The notes under the pieces were generated by a model, which did no database searches, was not told the DNA's origin, and was given only the letters and a program-made list of their open reading frames with translations. The translations under genes and the position numbers were made by a program. Shown here piece by piece: positions 49,660-61,904 of a stretch of 64,000 nt of DNA. This stretch comes from Atopsyche davidsoni. Its lineage: Eukaryota > Arthropoda > Insecta > Trichoptera > Hydrobiosidae. The stretch lies in contig JAILWY010000005.1 of the NCBI GenBank assembly GCA_022113835.1, positions 8,636,501 to 8,700,500 of the forward strand, given 5' to 3'. Numbering within the stretch: the first letter of the stretch is position 1; each line of letters starts with the position of its first letter.

Positions 49660-51838
49660 GGTTTTATGCAACATTTGAGTTTGAAAAAATAATAAAAAAA
49701 TTTCTTGCGATACTGAGAAGTGAAATTTTTCTGAAAATCGACGATATTTTATCATTTTTGATTTTGATTAAAAAAATTGATATAATATGAAATTTACTAT
49801 TTTTTTATAGTTGCATTGTGAAGTACACATTTGAATCTGAATATCAATGAAATATTTTTTTTCATTGCAATTAAAACCCATTGAATAAGTAAGGATTTTT
49901 TTGCTGTCTGCTGATAATTGCAGTGAAATATTGATTGAGCAATTAATAGTACATAGATAAATTTAAAAAAATATTAGTGATGTATAAAATGTTATCAAAA
50001 CTAAATGTTAATATTTTGAAATCTCACTTTATTAAATCAGACAATCGAGACATATCCGGCACAAGACAGTAATTTGATCCGTGATTCAGACTTGACACGA
50101 TCGCATAGTGTTTGATTATTTACACAAATTAGTGCCAGCCTGCCGAGTGAGACCATACCAGTGAGTAATTTATGGAAATGGCAGTATAAAACAAATCTGT
50201 GAGTATGATTGATTTTTTTACATGTAATTATGGATGCTGTGCAGCCGTTTCGGCTCGGAGCCTACAGAATATTATTATACTTGCCCGTAGTCGTTAAAAT
50301 TTCTAATTCACACCCACTACAAAAACCATGACAGTTGTGATGCCTACCTTCTTTGCTTTTGTCAACACGCTACCGTTAAACAGGGCCGGATTAAAACACA
50401 TTAAATATTTTTATAAAATATATTTTTTCGGTTTTTTTACTACATGGTAGAAGGAACTTTGAACTCTTAAGTATATAAATTATTTTTATCGATAGTGAAA
50501 CATCTTTTATAAAGTAGTTGGTCAAAATATCAACCACAGGGTATATTGTATATCAAGGGTAAACGACATTAACGATAGTACCCTATAGTTAAATTAATTT
50601 GAACTTTGCCGAAATTGCAAACGTCAGAGAGATATTATAAGGACGGAGGACCCTCTTCTCACTGCCAGATGTTAGATACTTAATCAACCCTACTTAACTG
50701 TTCCTGGAAGCTAGTTCCTATACTGAGGTCAATTTCGGCCCACCAGCTAAGATCTTTTTGGTTTTATATACTTGTGTACTTATAAAAGCGAATCATGGAT
50801 TTAAAAACATAGTTTTGTTTACTCGATACAAAAATTTTATTCAATGTTGTATGGCGTTAATATAAAAACGTATTTATATGACTTTTTTAATTATTAACCA
50901 TTTGTTGCTTTTATGACTAATTTGCGAATAGTGCTTGTGTTTTATTATATATACGTAGGAAAACTATCTTAATTAACATTTTAAAAAGTAAAATTTTATT
51001 GAATATTTTTTTAAACGCCGTATTCTATAGGCTTGATACTAGTTTATAACTTTTTTGTTAAATTATTTTATTTTTGATAGAGGTATTTTAAAATCAGTTT
51101 AAAAATACCCTAGTGAAATATATGTAATGCATTTATATACAATTTTCCTCTCTAGATCAAAAAAAAACATTTATGAAAATAGTATGAAAAATAAATTAGA
51201 GCGTGCAGTCCAAAAAAATCTTTTTTCAGCGTTTTTAACAAATGAAAAAAAAAACGGTTAAACTGATATGAAATTTAAATAAATTAACAAAAATAAAGGC
51301 CTCGTAGGTCACACTACCAAAATGCGAGAGAATTCTTGCGGAGAAAATATGTACCCAATTGAATCCGATTAAAAATAACTTTTCTTTTATCTAATAGCGG
51401 ATCCAATTATGAAAAGCCACCCTAAGGCCGTAAATATCCTGAAGAGGCTTCGCACCCCCCTCCCCTCGTGCCTGGGTACCACGGGGAGGACATCCTGACT
51501 GAAACAATGCCCGTGGAATTACATTTTACTCGCCAAGCCTAATTTAACTCGAAAATTGTATTTAAAATAACGTTGGAATCATCATAACTTAAGCCTTTCG
51601 CTACATAACTATTTTTAATGTTCTTTTTAATCAAAAGCAAACTGCCTGAAATTAATTTATATATTATCGTTAAAACAGACAAGAGATTTACAAACGTTAC
51701 AAACTTTAACTCATATTTACATTATTATTTATGGCACTAATTTGGTTCGTAGAAACTGTAGCATATATAATTTTTTTTACTCTTGCCAATGTGCATAAGT
51801 TCAATAAGACCTCTACAGTGGCAGACTGGTGGATATGT
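49660..51838. other. AT-rich non-coding stretch
   Basis: Small GC-richer spots lie at 50225-50390 and 51420-51500. No supported gene, repeat array or RNA was seen. Confidence 0.5.
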
Positions 51839-51845
51839 AATCAAT

Positions 51846-51959
51846 TTTTTTTTTTTTTTTTAAGAAGTTTTCTATAGATTTCTTAGGGCGAGAATCGCAC
51901 CAGGAAGCTCTCAATAGAAAGTCAGTGATCTAGCCAGTTGGTCGACGAGCCAAATGGCT
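51846..51959 (-). mobile_element. tRNA-derived SINE or tRNA retropseudogene, minus strand
   Basis: Read on the minus strand, GGCTCGTCGACCAACTGG (51951-51934) is an A-box region and GGTGCGATTCTCGCCC (51901-51886) a T-arm/B-box region. A poly-A tail follows, seen on the plus strand as a run of T to 51861. TCAAT stands on both sides (51841-51845 and 51960-51964), a possible short target duplication. All parts of a retroposed tRNA-like unit are present in order, giving an element of about 114 bp. The box sequences have mutations, so it is probably not a working tRNA. Confidence 0.65.
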
Positions 51960-51964
51960 TCAAT

Positions 51965-52598
51965 ACGTTATTTCAAGAGGCCAGTGGCCAATACCAGTAG
52001 GTTCGTGATACCGTACAGCCTTATCACCGTGAGCTAGGAGCCTCCCGCAGCTCGTTACAAAGGAGGTTTAATGCTCGCGGGTCGGGTTACAATAGATGAT
52101 GATAGATTCATTCAAGTGTTTTTTTACGGAGCAGTGTTCTAGGAAACAGGACGTAGTATATTGTGCTTTACTCGGAAAGGCGTTCATAACAAAAGAGTGA
52201 GTTTAGGGTGTGGCGTCAAAAGAAAATAAAGTTATATTACATCGAAATACACCGTGTTTCGAAACTCGCGCATGTTATAAAAATTATTTGTATTAATTTA
52301 TTAAAATTGTATACAAATGAAAAAAATACCCTAAACGAAATGTAAACTGACTATTAGGTTGATTTCAGAATACATAAAATCGGTCAATCATTTATTAATA
52401 TATTTTATTGCGATAAAAGACAAGACAAGTATTTATTTTAACTTCAAGTAATTTAAAAAAAAACAATAAAATAAAAACCCATGTTAATTTTTTTTACCTG
52501 AATCGGGAGCTCACAATCAAGTTTTTTTTAATAATAATAACAGACTCAAAAAGAAGATGAGTTTAGATTTTTTTAAAGCTGGCGTATTATAGTAAACT
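51965..52598. other. Non-coding stretch with GC-rich start
   Basis: The part 51975-52100 is GC-rich (for example GGAGCCTCCCGCAGCTCG) and may belong to a second insertion next to the SINE. The rest is AT-rich. No frame of note. Confidence 0.45.
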
Positions 52599-52823
52599 TT
52601 AAGTTTTTAAATTATTTTTAACATCATCAAAAATATATTCAATTGATAAATTAATTTGAATATATTTTTTTAATTTGAGTAAATCACCGTGTGTATAATA
52701 TTGTTTACTATATAAACCGATGAAATCATTGTGAGCCAGCGCTCGAAATAAGTCTCCGCCTAAGATTGGATTCAACGAGTCTTTTGTTATTAAATACTCA
52801 AACCAACGTTTGTAATAATTCAT
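52599..52823 (-). CDS. Unassigned 74-residue reading frame, possible exon or gene fragment
   Basis: The minus-strand frame from ATG at 52823 to a stop at 52599 reads protein-like, with balanced composition: KRWFEYLITKDSLNPILGGD, then LFRALAHNDFIGLYSKQYYT and DLLKLKKYIQINLSIEYIFD. I do not recognise the family. A possible splice acceptor, CATTCAG, lies four bases before the ATG (minus strand), so it could be a terminal exon. The frame upstream of that acceptor is closed by a TAA. It could also be a fragment of an inserted viral or transposon gene, or chance. No neighbouring exon was found. Confidence 0.25.
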   Translation of the reverse strand: MNYYKRWFEYLITKDSLNPILGGDLFRALAHNDFIGLYSKQYYTHGDLLKLKKYIQINLSIEYIFDDVKNNLKT

Positions 52824-53540
52824 TTCTCTGAATGAGTTTTAATATCAATTCATGATTATTAAAAAAACACGAAAATATAAACGAATTTTCGTACTAAAAT
52901 TTAATACGTCGTAATAATAATTTCCGTAAAAAAGTTTTTTTGATGATCTTAGAATATATATATTAAAAAAATCAAACTATTTAGAAACTCTTAAACCTTG
53001 CCTCCACAGAGAGCTCTTATTGGTACAGTAAAATTTTGGTGACTTTTAAATTGATTAAATATAATAAAACACAATTTATGTATAATATGATCTGAACGCC
53101 AGAGCTTTGTAAGGAAAGAATAACTTAATAATACTATCGAGCAGTAGCAATATGTAGACTTTTTCTTTCAATATAAAACTGCGGTTTAAAAAGACCCACT
53201 ACACTACTTTTTCTAAAAAAAAAACCATGAATATAAACACTCGTATTAGTCTGTATTTTTCAAAGTAAATTTCATGTTCTTGCAAAAACGGAAGTCCGTT
53301 TAAAAATAGTATAATTTGCATTTGTGATTTAAAATGTAAAATTAATCATTTTACTTTTATATTAGACCGTATTATTAATTACACGCTTTTTATTATGTTT
53401 GGATCTTTCTTATGATGAGTGATATTTGGAGCATCGCTGGGTCAAGTGTATCGAGCTAAAGGAAGACTATTTTGAGAAATAAATCTCCACTTTTAATAAA
53501 AATTCGTTTTTCTTTTGTAGGCTAAGTACTTATGGGACCG
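52824..53540. other. AT-rich non-coding stretch
   Basis: Nothing recognisable before the LINE tail at 53541. Confidence 0.6.
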
Positions 53541-53606
53541 CCCTCGATATGCCCAGTGATATGGTCGCCAACCTCACCTAAAGAGAGACACCTGAAGAAA
53601 ATATTA
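53541..53606 (+). mobile_element. 3' end of the RTE-type LINE family, plus strand
   Basis: The plus strand reads LDMPSDMVANLT-stop, followed by AGAGAGACACCTGAAGAAAA. This corresponds to the LINE ends at 23550, 24490 and 33130, where the minus strand gives MVTNLL-stop or MVAYLL-stop followed by GAGAGGCA-type sequence. Only the last few dozen bases are recognisable. Confidence 0.5.
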
Positions 53607-53754
53607 GTTTTCTTAAGTACCGATGTATATATCAAATACATGTGTGTATTTATATAGCACGGTATATTATTTTCTCCAACTGTCGCCAAATACTGTGTTC
53701 ATCCATTACAGCCGTCAATAAGTTCCTCCCTAGCATATTAAATAATACCCCGTA

Positions 53755-53907
53755 TCGGATGGCAGTCCCGCCCGCCCCGCGGACTCGCTCCCTCGCCTCC
53801 GAGGCGGCGACACGCGGCGAGCTCAGTCCACCCACGGCGGCCGAGACGAACGAGTCCGGGGCCCCCGCGATGAACTGCACACTCCGAACGGTCGAAGCAC
53901 CCCCGGG
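53755..53907. other. CpG-rich head of the minisatellite
   Basis: About 150 bases of very GC-rich sequence, open on both strands (plus 53642-53911, minus 53650-53880). Its last 55 bases, from CCCGCGATGAACTG on, resemble a shortened copy of the repeat unit that follows, including the junction ACCCCCGGGGTGA. A possible splice acceptor (GGATGGCAG) and donor (GGG/GTGACC) flank it, but no domain is recognised. It may be the conserved end of a transposable element from which the array grew, or a CpG-rich promoter. Confidence 0.4.
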
Positions 53908-55700
53908 GTGACCGCGATGAATTATCTTATCCTAATATTGTGTTCGGATCAGTTGTTCAGATAGTTTTCAAATAAGCCTGCGATGTGTAAGTACAGTGGG
54001 CATCCGTGATTCGTTAAATTTTCCGATCGGTCTAGGCACCCTCAGTGAGACCGCGATGAATTATTTTATCCTAATATTGTGTTCGGATAGTTTTCAAATA
54101 GGCCTGCGATGTGTAAGTACAGTGGGCATCCGTGATTCGTTAATTTTCCGATCGGTCTAGGCACCCTCAGGGAGACCGCGATGAATTATTTTATCCTAAT
54201 ATTGTGTTCGGATAGTTTTCAAATAGTCTGTGATGTATAAGTACAGTGGGCATCCATGATTCGTTAAATTTTCCGATCGGTCTAGGCACCTTCAGTGAGA
54301 CCGCGATGAATTATTTTATCCTAATATTGTGTTCGGATAGTTTTCAAATAGGTCTGTGATGTATAAGTACGGTGGGCATCCGTGATTTTTTAAATATTCC
54401 GATCGGTCTAGGCATCCCCGGGGTGACCGCGATGAATTATTTTATCCTAATATTGTGTTGGGATCAGTTGTTCAGGTAGTTTTCAAATAAGCCTGCGATG
54501 TACAGTGGGCATTCGTGATTCGTTAAATTTTCCGATCGGTCTAGGCACCCTCGTGGAGACCGCGATGAATTATTTTATCCTAATATTGTGTTCTGATAGT
54601 TTTCAAATAGGTCTGTGATGTGTTAGTACACAGGCTATCCATGATTCTTTAAATATTCCGATCGGTCTAGGAACCCTCGGGGAGATCGCGATGAATTATT
54701 TTATCCTAATATTGTGTTCGGATCAGTTCGGATACTTTTCAAATAGGTCTGTATGTTGGGGCATCCGTGATGATTTAAATGTAACGATCGGTCTAAACAC
54801 CTCCGGGGTTAACGCGAAGAACTATTTTCGTCCCAATATTGTGTTTGAATCAGTTGTTCGGATAGTTTTTAATCAAGCCTGTAATGTGTAAGTCCGATGG
54901 GCATCCGTGATTATTTAAATATTCCGCTCGGTCTAAGCATCCCCGAGGTGACCGCGATGAATTATTTTATCCTAACATTGTATTCAGTTAAGTGTTTGGA
55001 GCAGTTTGGATAGTTTTCAAATAAGCCTGCGATGTTTCATATTAATCAGTGTAACCACGATTGGCCATCTGTAATGATTTAAATATTCCGATCTGTCTAG
55101 GCACCCCCGAGGTGACCGCGATGAATTATTTTATCAAAATATTGGGTTTTGATAAGTTGTTCGGATAGTTTTCAAATAAGCCCGCGATGTTTCGTATGTT
55201 GGGGCAACCGTGATGATTTCAATGTACCGGTCGATCTAAGCACCTCCGGGGTTAACGCAAAGAATTATTTTCGTCAAAATATTGTTTTTTTCGGAAAAGT
55301 GTGACGACAAGTTGTTTGGATAGTTTTTAAATAAATTTTATAAGCCTGCAATATTTGGTATTAAACAGTGCCTGTACGATAGTGCATCCGCAATAAACTA
55401 CGTATAGCGATCAGTCTTAATAGCCCTAGGATAACCGCTATGAATTATTTTTGTTTTAATATGGTGTTTGGATAGTTTTCAGATAAGTTTTGTAATTATT
55501 GCGAGGTGAGGCATCCGCGATGAACTATACTCACCGGGCGGTCTAAATAACCTCGGGGTAAAAGCGATCAGTTATGCTTGTCCTTAAAGTTTTTCAGAAA
55601 CTTTTCGGATAAGTTTTATAATTTCTGCGAGGGAATATTTTACTAACTGTATTTAACCATGTAAACACGTTGGGGTATTTACGATGAATTATAGTGACTG
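53908..55700 (+). repeat. Decaying minisatellite, about 14 units of 125-180 bp
   Basis: The marker ACCGCGATGAATTAT or a recognisable derivative falls at 53911, 54050, 54175, 54300, 54426, 54559, 54685, 54811, 54951, 55115, 55254, 55434, 55561 and near 55678. The common period is 125-126 bases, with longer units of 133-180. Each unit contains TTATCCTAATATTGTGTTCG, then GATAGTTTTCAAATA, GGGCATCCGTGATT and CCGATCGGTCTAGGCACC. Copies at the left are close to each other; copies to the right are increasingly changed and longer. No protein is encoded. Confidence 0.93.
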
Positions 55701-57270
55701 AAAGTGAATTCACCAAGTGGATCCGCATTGTTCTGAATTTAGCAATATCGACGATGAATGAATTACATTGTTTTGTTTGGTTTTTTGGTGAATATTTAGA
55801 GTTTTGTTAATCTAGAATCAATTTTTAAATCACAATGAACATTAAACATATATAAAATGTTAAAATATCCCGAAGAACCGGAAATGAATTTTATACAATT
55901 TATTGTTGTTTAACAGATTCAATCTCACGAAAGTGTAAACTTACAGTAGTGACATTAAATAAGCAATTAAACAAAAAAATGGTTTTTAAAATTGTAGTTG
56001 TAATTTTTTTATGTTTTTTGAATCAGTGATACCATTTGATCAAAAAAATCAAATTGCAAATTCGATGAAAATTAAATCTTTCTAAAAACCTTGTGTGCTC
56101 ATTGACAAGCATGCTGACAGATACTTAAGAAAAAATATTAAATAGGAATGTCATACCTACTTCAAGTCCAATTAATGAGTACCTGAGTTGATTACATATC
56201 AGATATATATTTTTATATACAAAGTAACCTGGAAATCAACTTTTTATGGAGAAAATAAGATAGACATCACGATAAGTCCACTTGATCGTAAAGTAATCAG
56301 TATACAGAGTTAGTTCGTATATTAAATGTAGCAGTATAACTTAAAAGGAAGATATTAATTAAGAAAAATAATCTTTAAGATCGTTGGTCGCTTTTTATGG
56401 TTATTCCACCCGATGGCGTAGCAGTTAAAAATAACGATATCTATTGAATGTGTTGGTTCAACGATAAAAGTTAGGCGTGAAAAATATCAGTTCATACAAT
56501 TTTTATTTTTTATTAATTGCACACCTGAGCAAGTGTTACTTTTAATTATAAAAACAAGATTTTAAAAATGTAAAAATGCTAAATTAAATAGGCACATCGT
56601 ATCGTCAATTTTTATATACGGAATTGGACGTTATATAAAATAAATTATTCTTTCCATCTTTCATTGAATATTTGTTAATAAATAATTTTAATATCAGTAT
56701 AATGTGTATGGTAGATTATTAAACTAATTGTGTCTGTTAATTTTTTTTATTTTGAGACATTAAAAAAAAAGAAAATTATTAGTACTTTTTTTTTTCGTAA
56801 ATTCAAATCTTATTATATGTATTTAATTTGAAGAATCCTTCAAACCGAAATGTTTATTTCAAACAATACAATAATACCATCATCGATTTCTTATCTCAGT
56901 ATCTACAACATCAAACGTTAATATGAAAACAAGGTTTAAACTGCTCATCTGTAAATCATTTGTATTTTCATATTAGCTAAGTAAATTGATGATCCTTAAA
57001 AAATATATTTAAGGTAACAGATGATAAAAGTATTTTTTTTATGTTTGTTAAATCACAACTTAATTTGCAATGATTCTCTTCTTTGCAAGTATTTTAGTAT
57101 CGTAACGTGTAAACAGGCTTTTCATCTAGCGGGATGACTGCATATGTGGTTGGGCTTCATTTTCTTTAAATAATAGCTTAATAACATCTGATCACTGAAG
57201 AAAGTGTTTAGTGCCACTGCACATATCCCGTCCGTTTTACACTTTTTATTTCAATTAAATGTGAATTCCT
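55701..57270. other. AT-rich non-coding stretch
   Basis: No frame, repeat or GC-rich block of note. Confidence 0.6.
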
Positions 57271-57352
57271 ACAGCAATGCCCCGATATGTCTAATCAATT
57301 AAGTTTTTCTTGGGCCGCCATTGCAAAACCGCTGGCCACTCGTGTGTGTATC

Positions 57353-57357
57353 TCAGT
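57353..57357 (+). promoter_or_regulatory. Arthropod-type initiator TCAGT
   Basis: TCAGT stands in a short GC-richer block (57308-57357), about 25 bases before the ATG of the exon candidate at 57382. TCAGT is the arthropod core-promoter initiator. No TATA box stands 30 bases upstream. Confidence 0.3.
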
Positions 57358-57381
57358 GTAAGTTATTAATTGTAAACTTGT

Positions 57382-57415
57382 ATGAAACTTCTCTTCCTCT
57401 GGTTGATCTCTGGAG
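57382..57415 (+). CDS. Possible first coding exon with a signal peptide
   Basis: ATG at 57382 opens MKLLFLWLISG, a basic residue followed by a hydrophobic core, as in a secretory signal peptide. After 34 bases the frame reaches GGAG/GTAAGC, a near-perfect splice donor, leaving phase 1. A signal-peptide exon closed by a phase-1 intron is common in secreted and cell-surface proteins, including immunoglobulin-domain proteins. An initiator-like TCAGT lies just upstream, which would give a leader of about 28 bases. The downstream exons were not found in the remaining 6.6 kb. The evidence is a chain of short signals, each of which can occur by chance. An alternative reading is an internal exon at 57275-57357, between a CTACAG acceptor and a GTAAGT donor, open for 27 codons. 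Confidence 0.3.
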
Positions 57416-57420
57416 GTAAG

Positions 57421-60400
57421 CAGTTGCAATTAAAAACGTGTACTGAGAATTTATTAGAGCCATAAAAATATCCGAAGTATATTAGTCTGGGATCGATAAA
57501 TAGTGCAATCTATTAATTTGATTAAAATACATGTACAATGATAATAACTTTATAATTTTCTTAGAGATACTTGAAAAGCTGGTGCAAATATCATCAATTG
57601 CACATAGTATATTAAAAAGGTTCATAAAATGATTTCATCGTTTTCTTGCTAATATATATTCTAAAAGCAATATTATGAATAGATCTATCATATTTTTTTG
57701 AATATCTAGTTAAAGTATTAAGTACTTGTTCATTTATTTTTTTCAGATTGTATTTCAGATATTGTATGTTAAATGTCAAATTACCAACTCTTAGTTCGAA
57801 GACTTAATATAAAAGAAATGATACAAATGAAATACTATTCTATTTGTATAAAATGAAACACAAAGCATCTAAATGCTATGACATTTAGATGATTAATCGA
57901 TTTTCAAATAAATTATTATAATCTAACTGTCAAAATGAGATGTATTTAACAATCACGTCATAGTAAAGTTTGTGTTTCTGAAAAGCATGTTATATCTCAA
58001 GTTAACACTCTACCGTAAAAAATCAAACTTTGACAATTTTGGACATAGAGCTGTAAAACTTTGACAGGATTCACGAGAGAATATTTTATTATTCTTGGAT
58101 AAATAAAATATAAAGTTGCTTGAGTTGCAATATTTTACAATATTTTTATATCATCCTCAAATATTTACCTTTTTGTTTTTGTACGTGAATAATAAATATA
58201 TATAATTTGTATACTGAGGAAGTAGAGCTGATGTTCATGTAACACTTAATTATATCTATTCCTCTAACCCGTGAAATTGACAGCTATTACATCCATTTGA
58301 TATATTGACACCCTGAGGGATTTCATCCCATCTTTAAATAAAACCTTCAAGTCAAATGCTAACATATAAACTCCCACCCTCCCAGATATTAACTTACACA
58401 GCTTCAGATTAAAACTCCGTCAATCACCGACAAGTGAAATTTACAAAAACATATTTTACATGTTTTGATAAGAATAATAAAGCACACGATAAAATTTAAA
58501 AATCATATTTAATGTTATGTTATTAAAATTCGATTTAAATCATAAAAATATTTTTATTCAACTAAATTTTAGGTATACTGTAAACCTGATTTATTTAGCT
58601 ATACTCTGACGACATCTTTGGAAGTAGATTAAACGACGCCCTATTTTTTCCTTGCAAAAGCGTTCGAGTAAATTGGAATAAAAAAATTAATAGTCTTTTA
58701 AATATTATTTATGAAAATTTAATATCGACGCAATCTTCCAGCGATCTCTAAATGTGACGCAGACGTTAATGTGAGAGAGAGAGCATTTAATGTAATAAAT
58801 CACTGATTTTGTGTATATTATCATTAAATCAGGGCGTGTGAGAAACTTGGAAGGTGCGCACGTGTTTAACAGTTTAGTTACACACGTGTGAACTGAAATT
58901 TTCAGTTAATTGTGAAAAAATATTGACATTTTACGGGTATTATAAATGTATTTATTTAACTTTAACCTTATTGAAATATTCATTCATCAATCGAAAACGT
59001 TGTCAGTATCCATCTGCATATAAAAATAAGTCATATTTTATTTTCGTAAAAATAAATAAATATTTTTATACTGCTTTCAATCTAAGCCTAATTGAAGAGT
59101 TCATCACCATTGCAGGTAACTATGTGCATACAATACTAGAAATGTCAATAAAACTACTTTTATCTTGGCAATCTTTTGAATTCTTACAATGCAAAGCGTC
59201 AAAACTTTACAGCTACAAGTAAATTAATATTAATGGAAATAACAGGTTTTCGAAAGTGCTAATGCAAAACGCATTTAAAACTTTGACGTTTACATAAAAG
59301 ATCTATCTAACATCAAAAAACATTAAATCATTTCATTGTTTGAAAATTTTAATTTAGTATCATTTCTTACGGAAGAAATTTTATTACAATTTATTATTTC
59401 TACAGTTCTTAACGAACGTTATTTATAAGTAGTAAAATAAAGCCCTTGTACAACAGAGAACTTAAATTTACTTTTGAGAGCCGTCAAAGTAAGCAAGAGC
59501 CTTCCAGATAAGAGATGGATCATAAACGTTTTAAATGTCTACTAAAACACACACCCTTATATCTCACAAAGAAGAAATAAGTACCTGTCTTGGTTTATTT
59601 TATCTGTGACCCAGTTTTCTATCATGGAGTTCTAAGTCAAAGATCGAGTTAGTGGAACATAAAAATAGACTAAATGACCAAAGCAAACCGAATGTCCAGA
59701 CTTGGGTAGTTAAATCCAGATGTGCAGGATGCGTGGCTGTCACTGCTAAGTAATAGGACCGACACAGTATGTACATTTAAGCTTTAACAGCCTCGTATAT
59801 TTATTTATATCAACCTAAGTATGTATTGAACCTGTAATAAAAAAATATTATAATTAAGTTCCAAGTACATACGATACGTGAGAAATTATGATCAAACGTT
59901 AAAACAGAACATAACTGGGCTTTAAATGCTGTCTAGTGTATTGACCTATTTTATATCTTTTCTTAACTACATTATTTCGACGGTTAATTGTTACATGGAT
60001 CTTTAATAAAAAATAATAGACTAGAGTAAGTAGTTTTCTTTTTATAGAATGCACAAAACATTTATACAATAAATTGAATCATTTGATTTACTAATTACAA
60101 TCGGGAATTTCAATCAGGAAAATCGCCAAAAAAGGACCTGTAGCAATGTAATGGTTCATTACGTTAGTCGGTTTTCAGTTGTGTTGCTATGTTTATTTTA
60201 CGGCCATCCATAAGAATTTATAAATGATATATTTTAAATAAAACATTTCAGCACGTAATAAAAGACACGATAAATTATCAAAGCGTGTTATAGCTCCTAA
60301 GCGAATAAAGATTTGGATGACCATGGGGGGAAGTTTTCCCATAAAATGCATTTCGGCCGACTCGATCGTCCCGGTGCTTTATGCCACGTCGTTATCCCGG

Positions 60401-61904
60401 AAAAACAACCTTTTAAATAACGGAGGCGCCTTCGGCAACGGCGAAAGAAAATAAATTTAAATTAAAAAACTTTTTGATAATTTTTCATTTCTTTACTCTT
60501 GGGTTAAAATGAGTTTTTTGTGAAATGATGACAAGTTAAAGGCGAATATTTTGGAATCAAAAGTTTTCAAAACAATGTTTTAAATTCTCCTCACACTTAT
60601 TTCCGTGTTTAAAATTGTGCGGTTTATTTGTTAAAAACAAATTATTTTGCCATGAAAAAAATTACGCATGGTTCAATGGCTGAATTCAGGTTTCATGGAA
60701 ATACCGCTGAAAATCATTTGTATCCATGTAATACAACACGAATGGATATTCGAACAAAGGGCGCATAAAAACTAAACCTGTAAATCAGAAAACTGAATAA
60801 GATATTACACCAATGAATACATAAGAGTCATTTTTTTCCTTTGAAAACAGAAATTTCTCCAGATTTATATATTTTCGATATAATAAAAAATATTTACGGG
60901 AAAAAGTTGCCCCATTGTTTTTTTTTTGTTGTTGTAATAATGTATTTGTTTTATTCCAAACATGACGGCTACGCCCAATATTATTAAGCCTATTATTTAG
61001 ACCTTTACAATGGATATAATGCGTAGATATAATTATGTAGATATATAAATATCCTTATAATCAAATTTTTAATAAAATGCAGGTTTCTTTAGTTAAAATA
61101 CGTGACTATTTAACAAAGTTGTCTAATCCTCAAATTAAAGTAAATTTTTCATATAGTCAAAAATTAAACCTGAAATATATGTTCATTGCTTTTGAAACTC
61201 GAAACAAAGATTAAACGAAAATATTGGGCCTTGAATCAATTTTTTTTTAATTTGATACAAGTTGTTCAACATCAATAGCATATTTACTTTGCAAGTACTA
61301 AAGATTATTTGCTTGTTTTATTTTTTTTATTTTAACAGCACAGCATTTTTAAAAAATGTTTCTCAAAGATATTTAAAGCTTATTAAAAATATATTTAATT
61401 TGCAGTATACGTTGGCTGAAATAATATGGATGCTAAAAAAACGAAACATAAAAAATATCGTAAAACATGGTCCAATCTAGTTACTTGTACTTTTGCGGTG
61501 TCAAATTGGTATCAGCCTGTACTTATATTCATCAAATAATAATATTTTTAGTTTCATTATCTCAGTAATGATTATACAGAAAGCATGTTCGTTAATACAG
61601 CAGGTAATGGCTATTTAAATTGAACATGCGGATGATCTCTCCAGAGGAAGCTAGTTGATGATCGATGGGGCGGCCATCACGGCAATCAGCGGCTCGGCCA
61701 AGTCTCCTGCTACTGTCTAATTATGATTATAAATTAGACATTCTCATTAAATTCGTTCGAGCAATATCCATTAGTTTTTAGTACAGGTACATCTCGGACT
61801 GCTCTAACTACCTTCTTACAATAATGCTCATTACTTTGAAAAAAAAATGCTAATCTGAAGAGATACAATATCTGGTTTTAAGAATTGTTCAAAGCAGTTT
61901 AAAG

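Noticed and set aside
54691..54891. Plus-strand frame of 66 codons
   Set aside because: It lies inside the minisatellite and is not kept in the other units.
58923..59222. Plus-strand frame of 99 codons
   Set aside because: It is driven by A+T composition, rich in Tyr, Lys, Phe and Ile, with no domain and no splice or promoter support.
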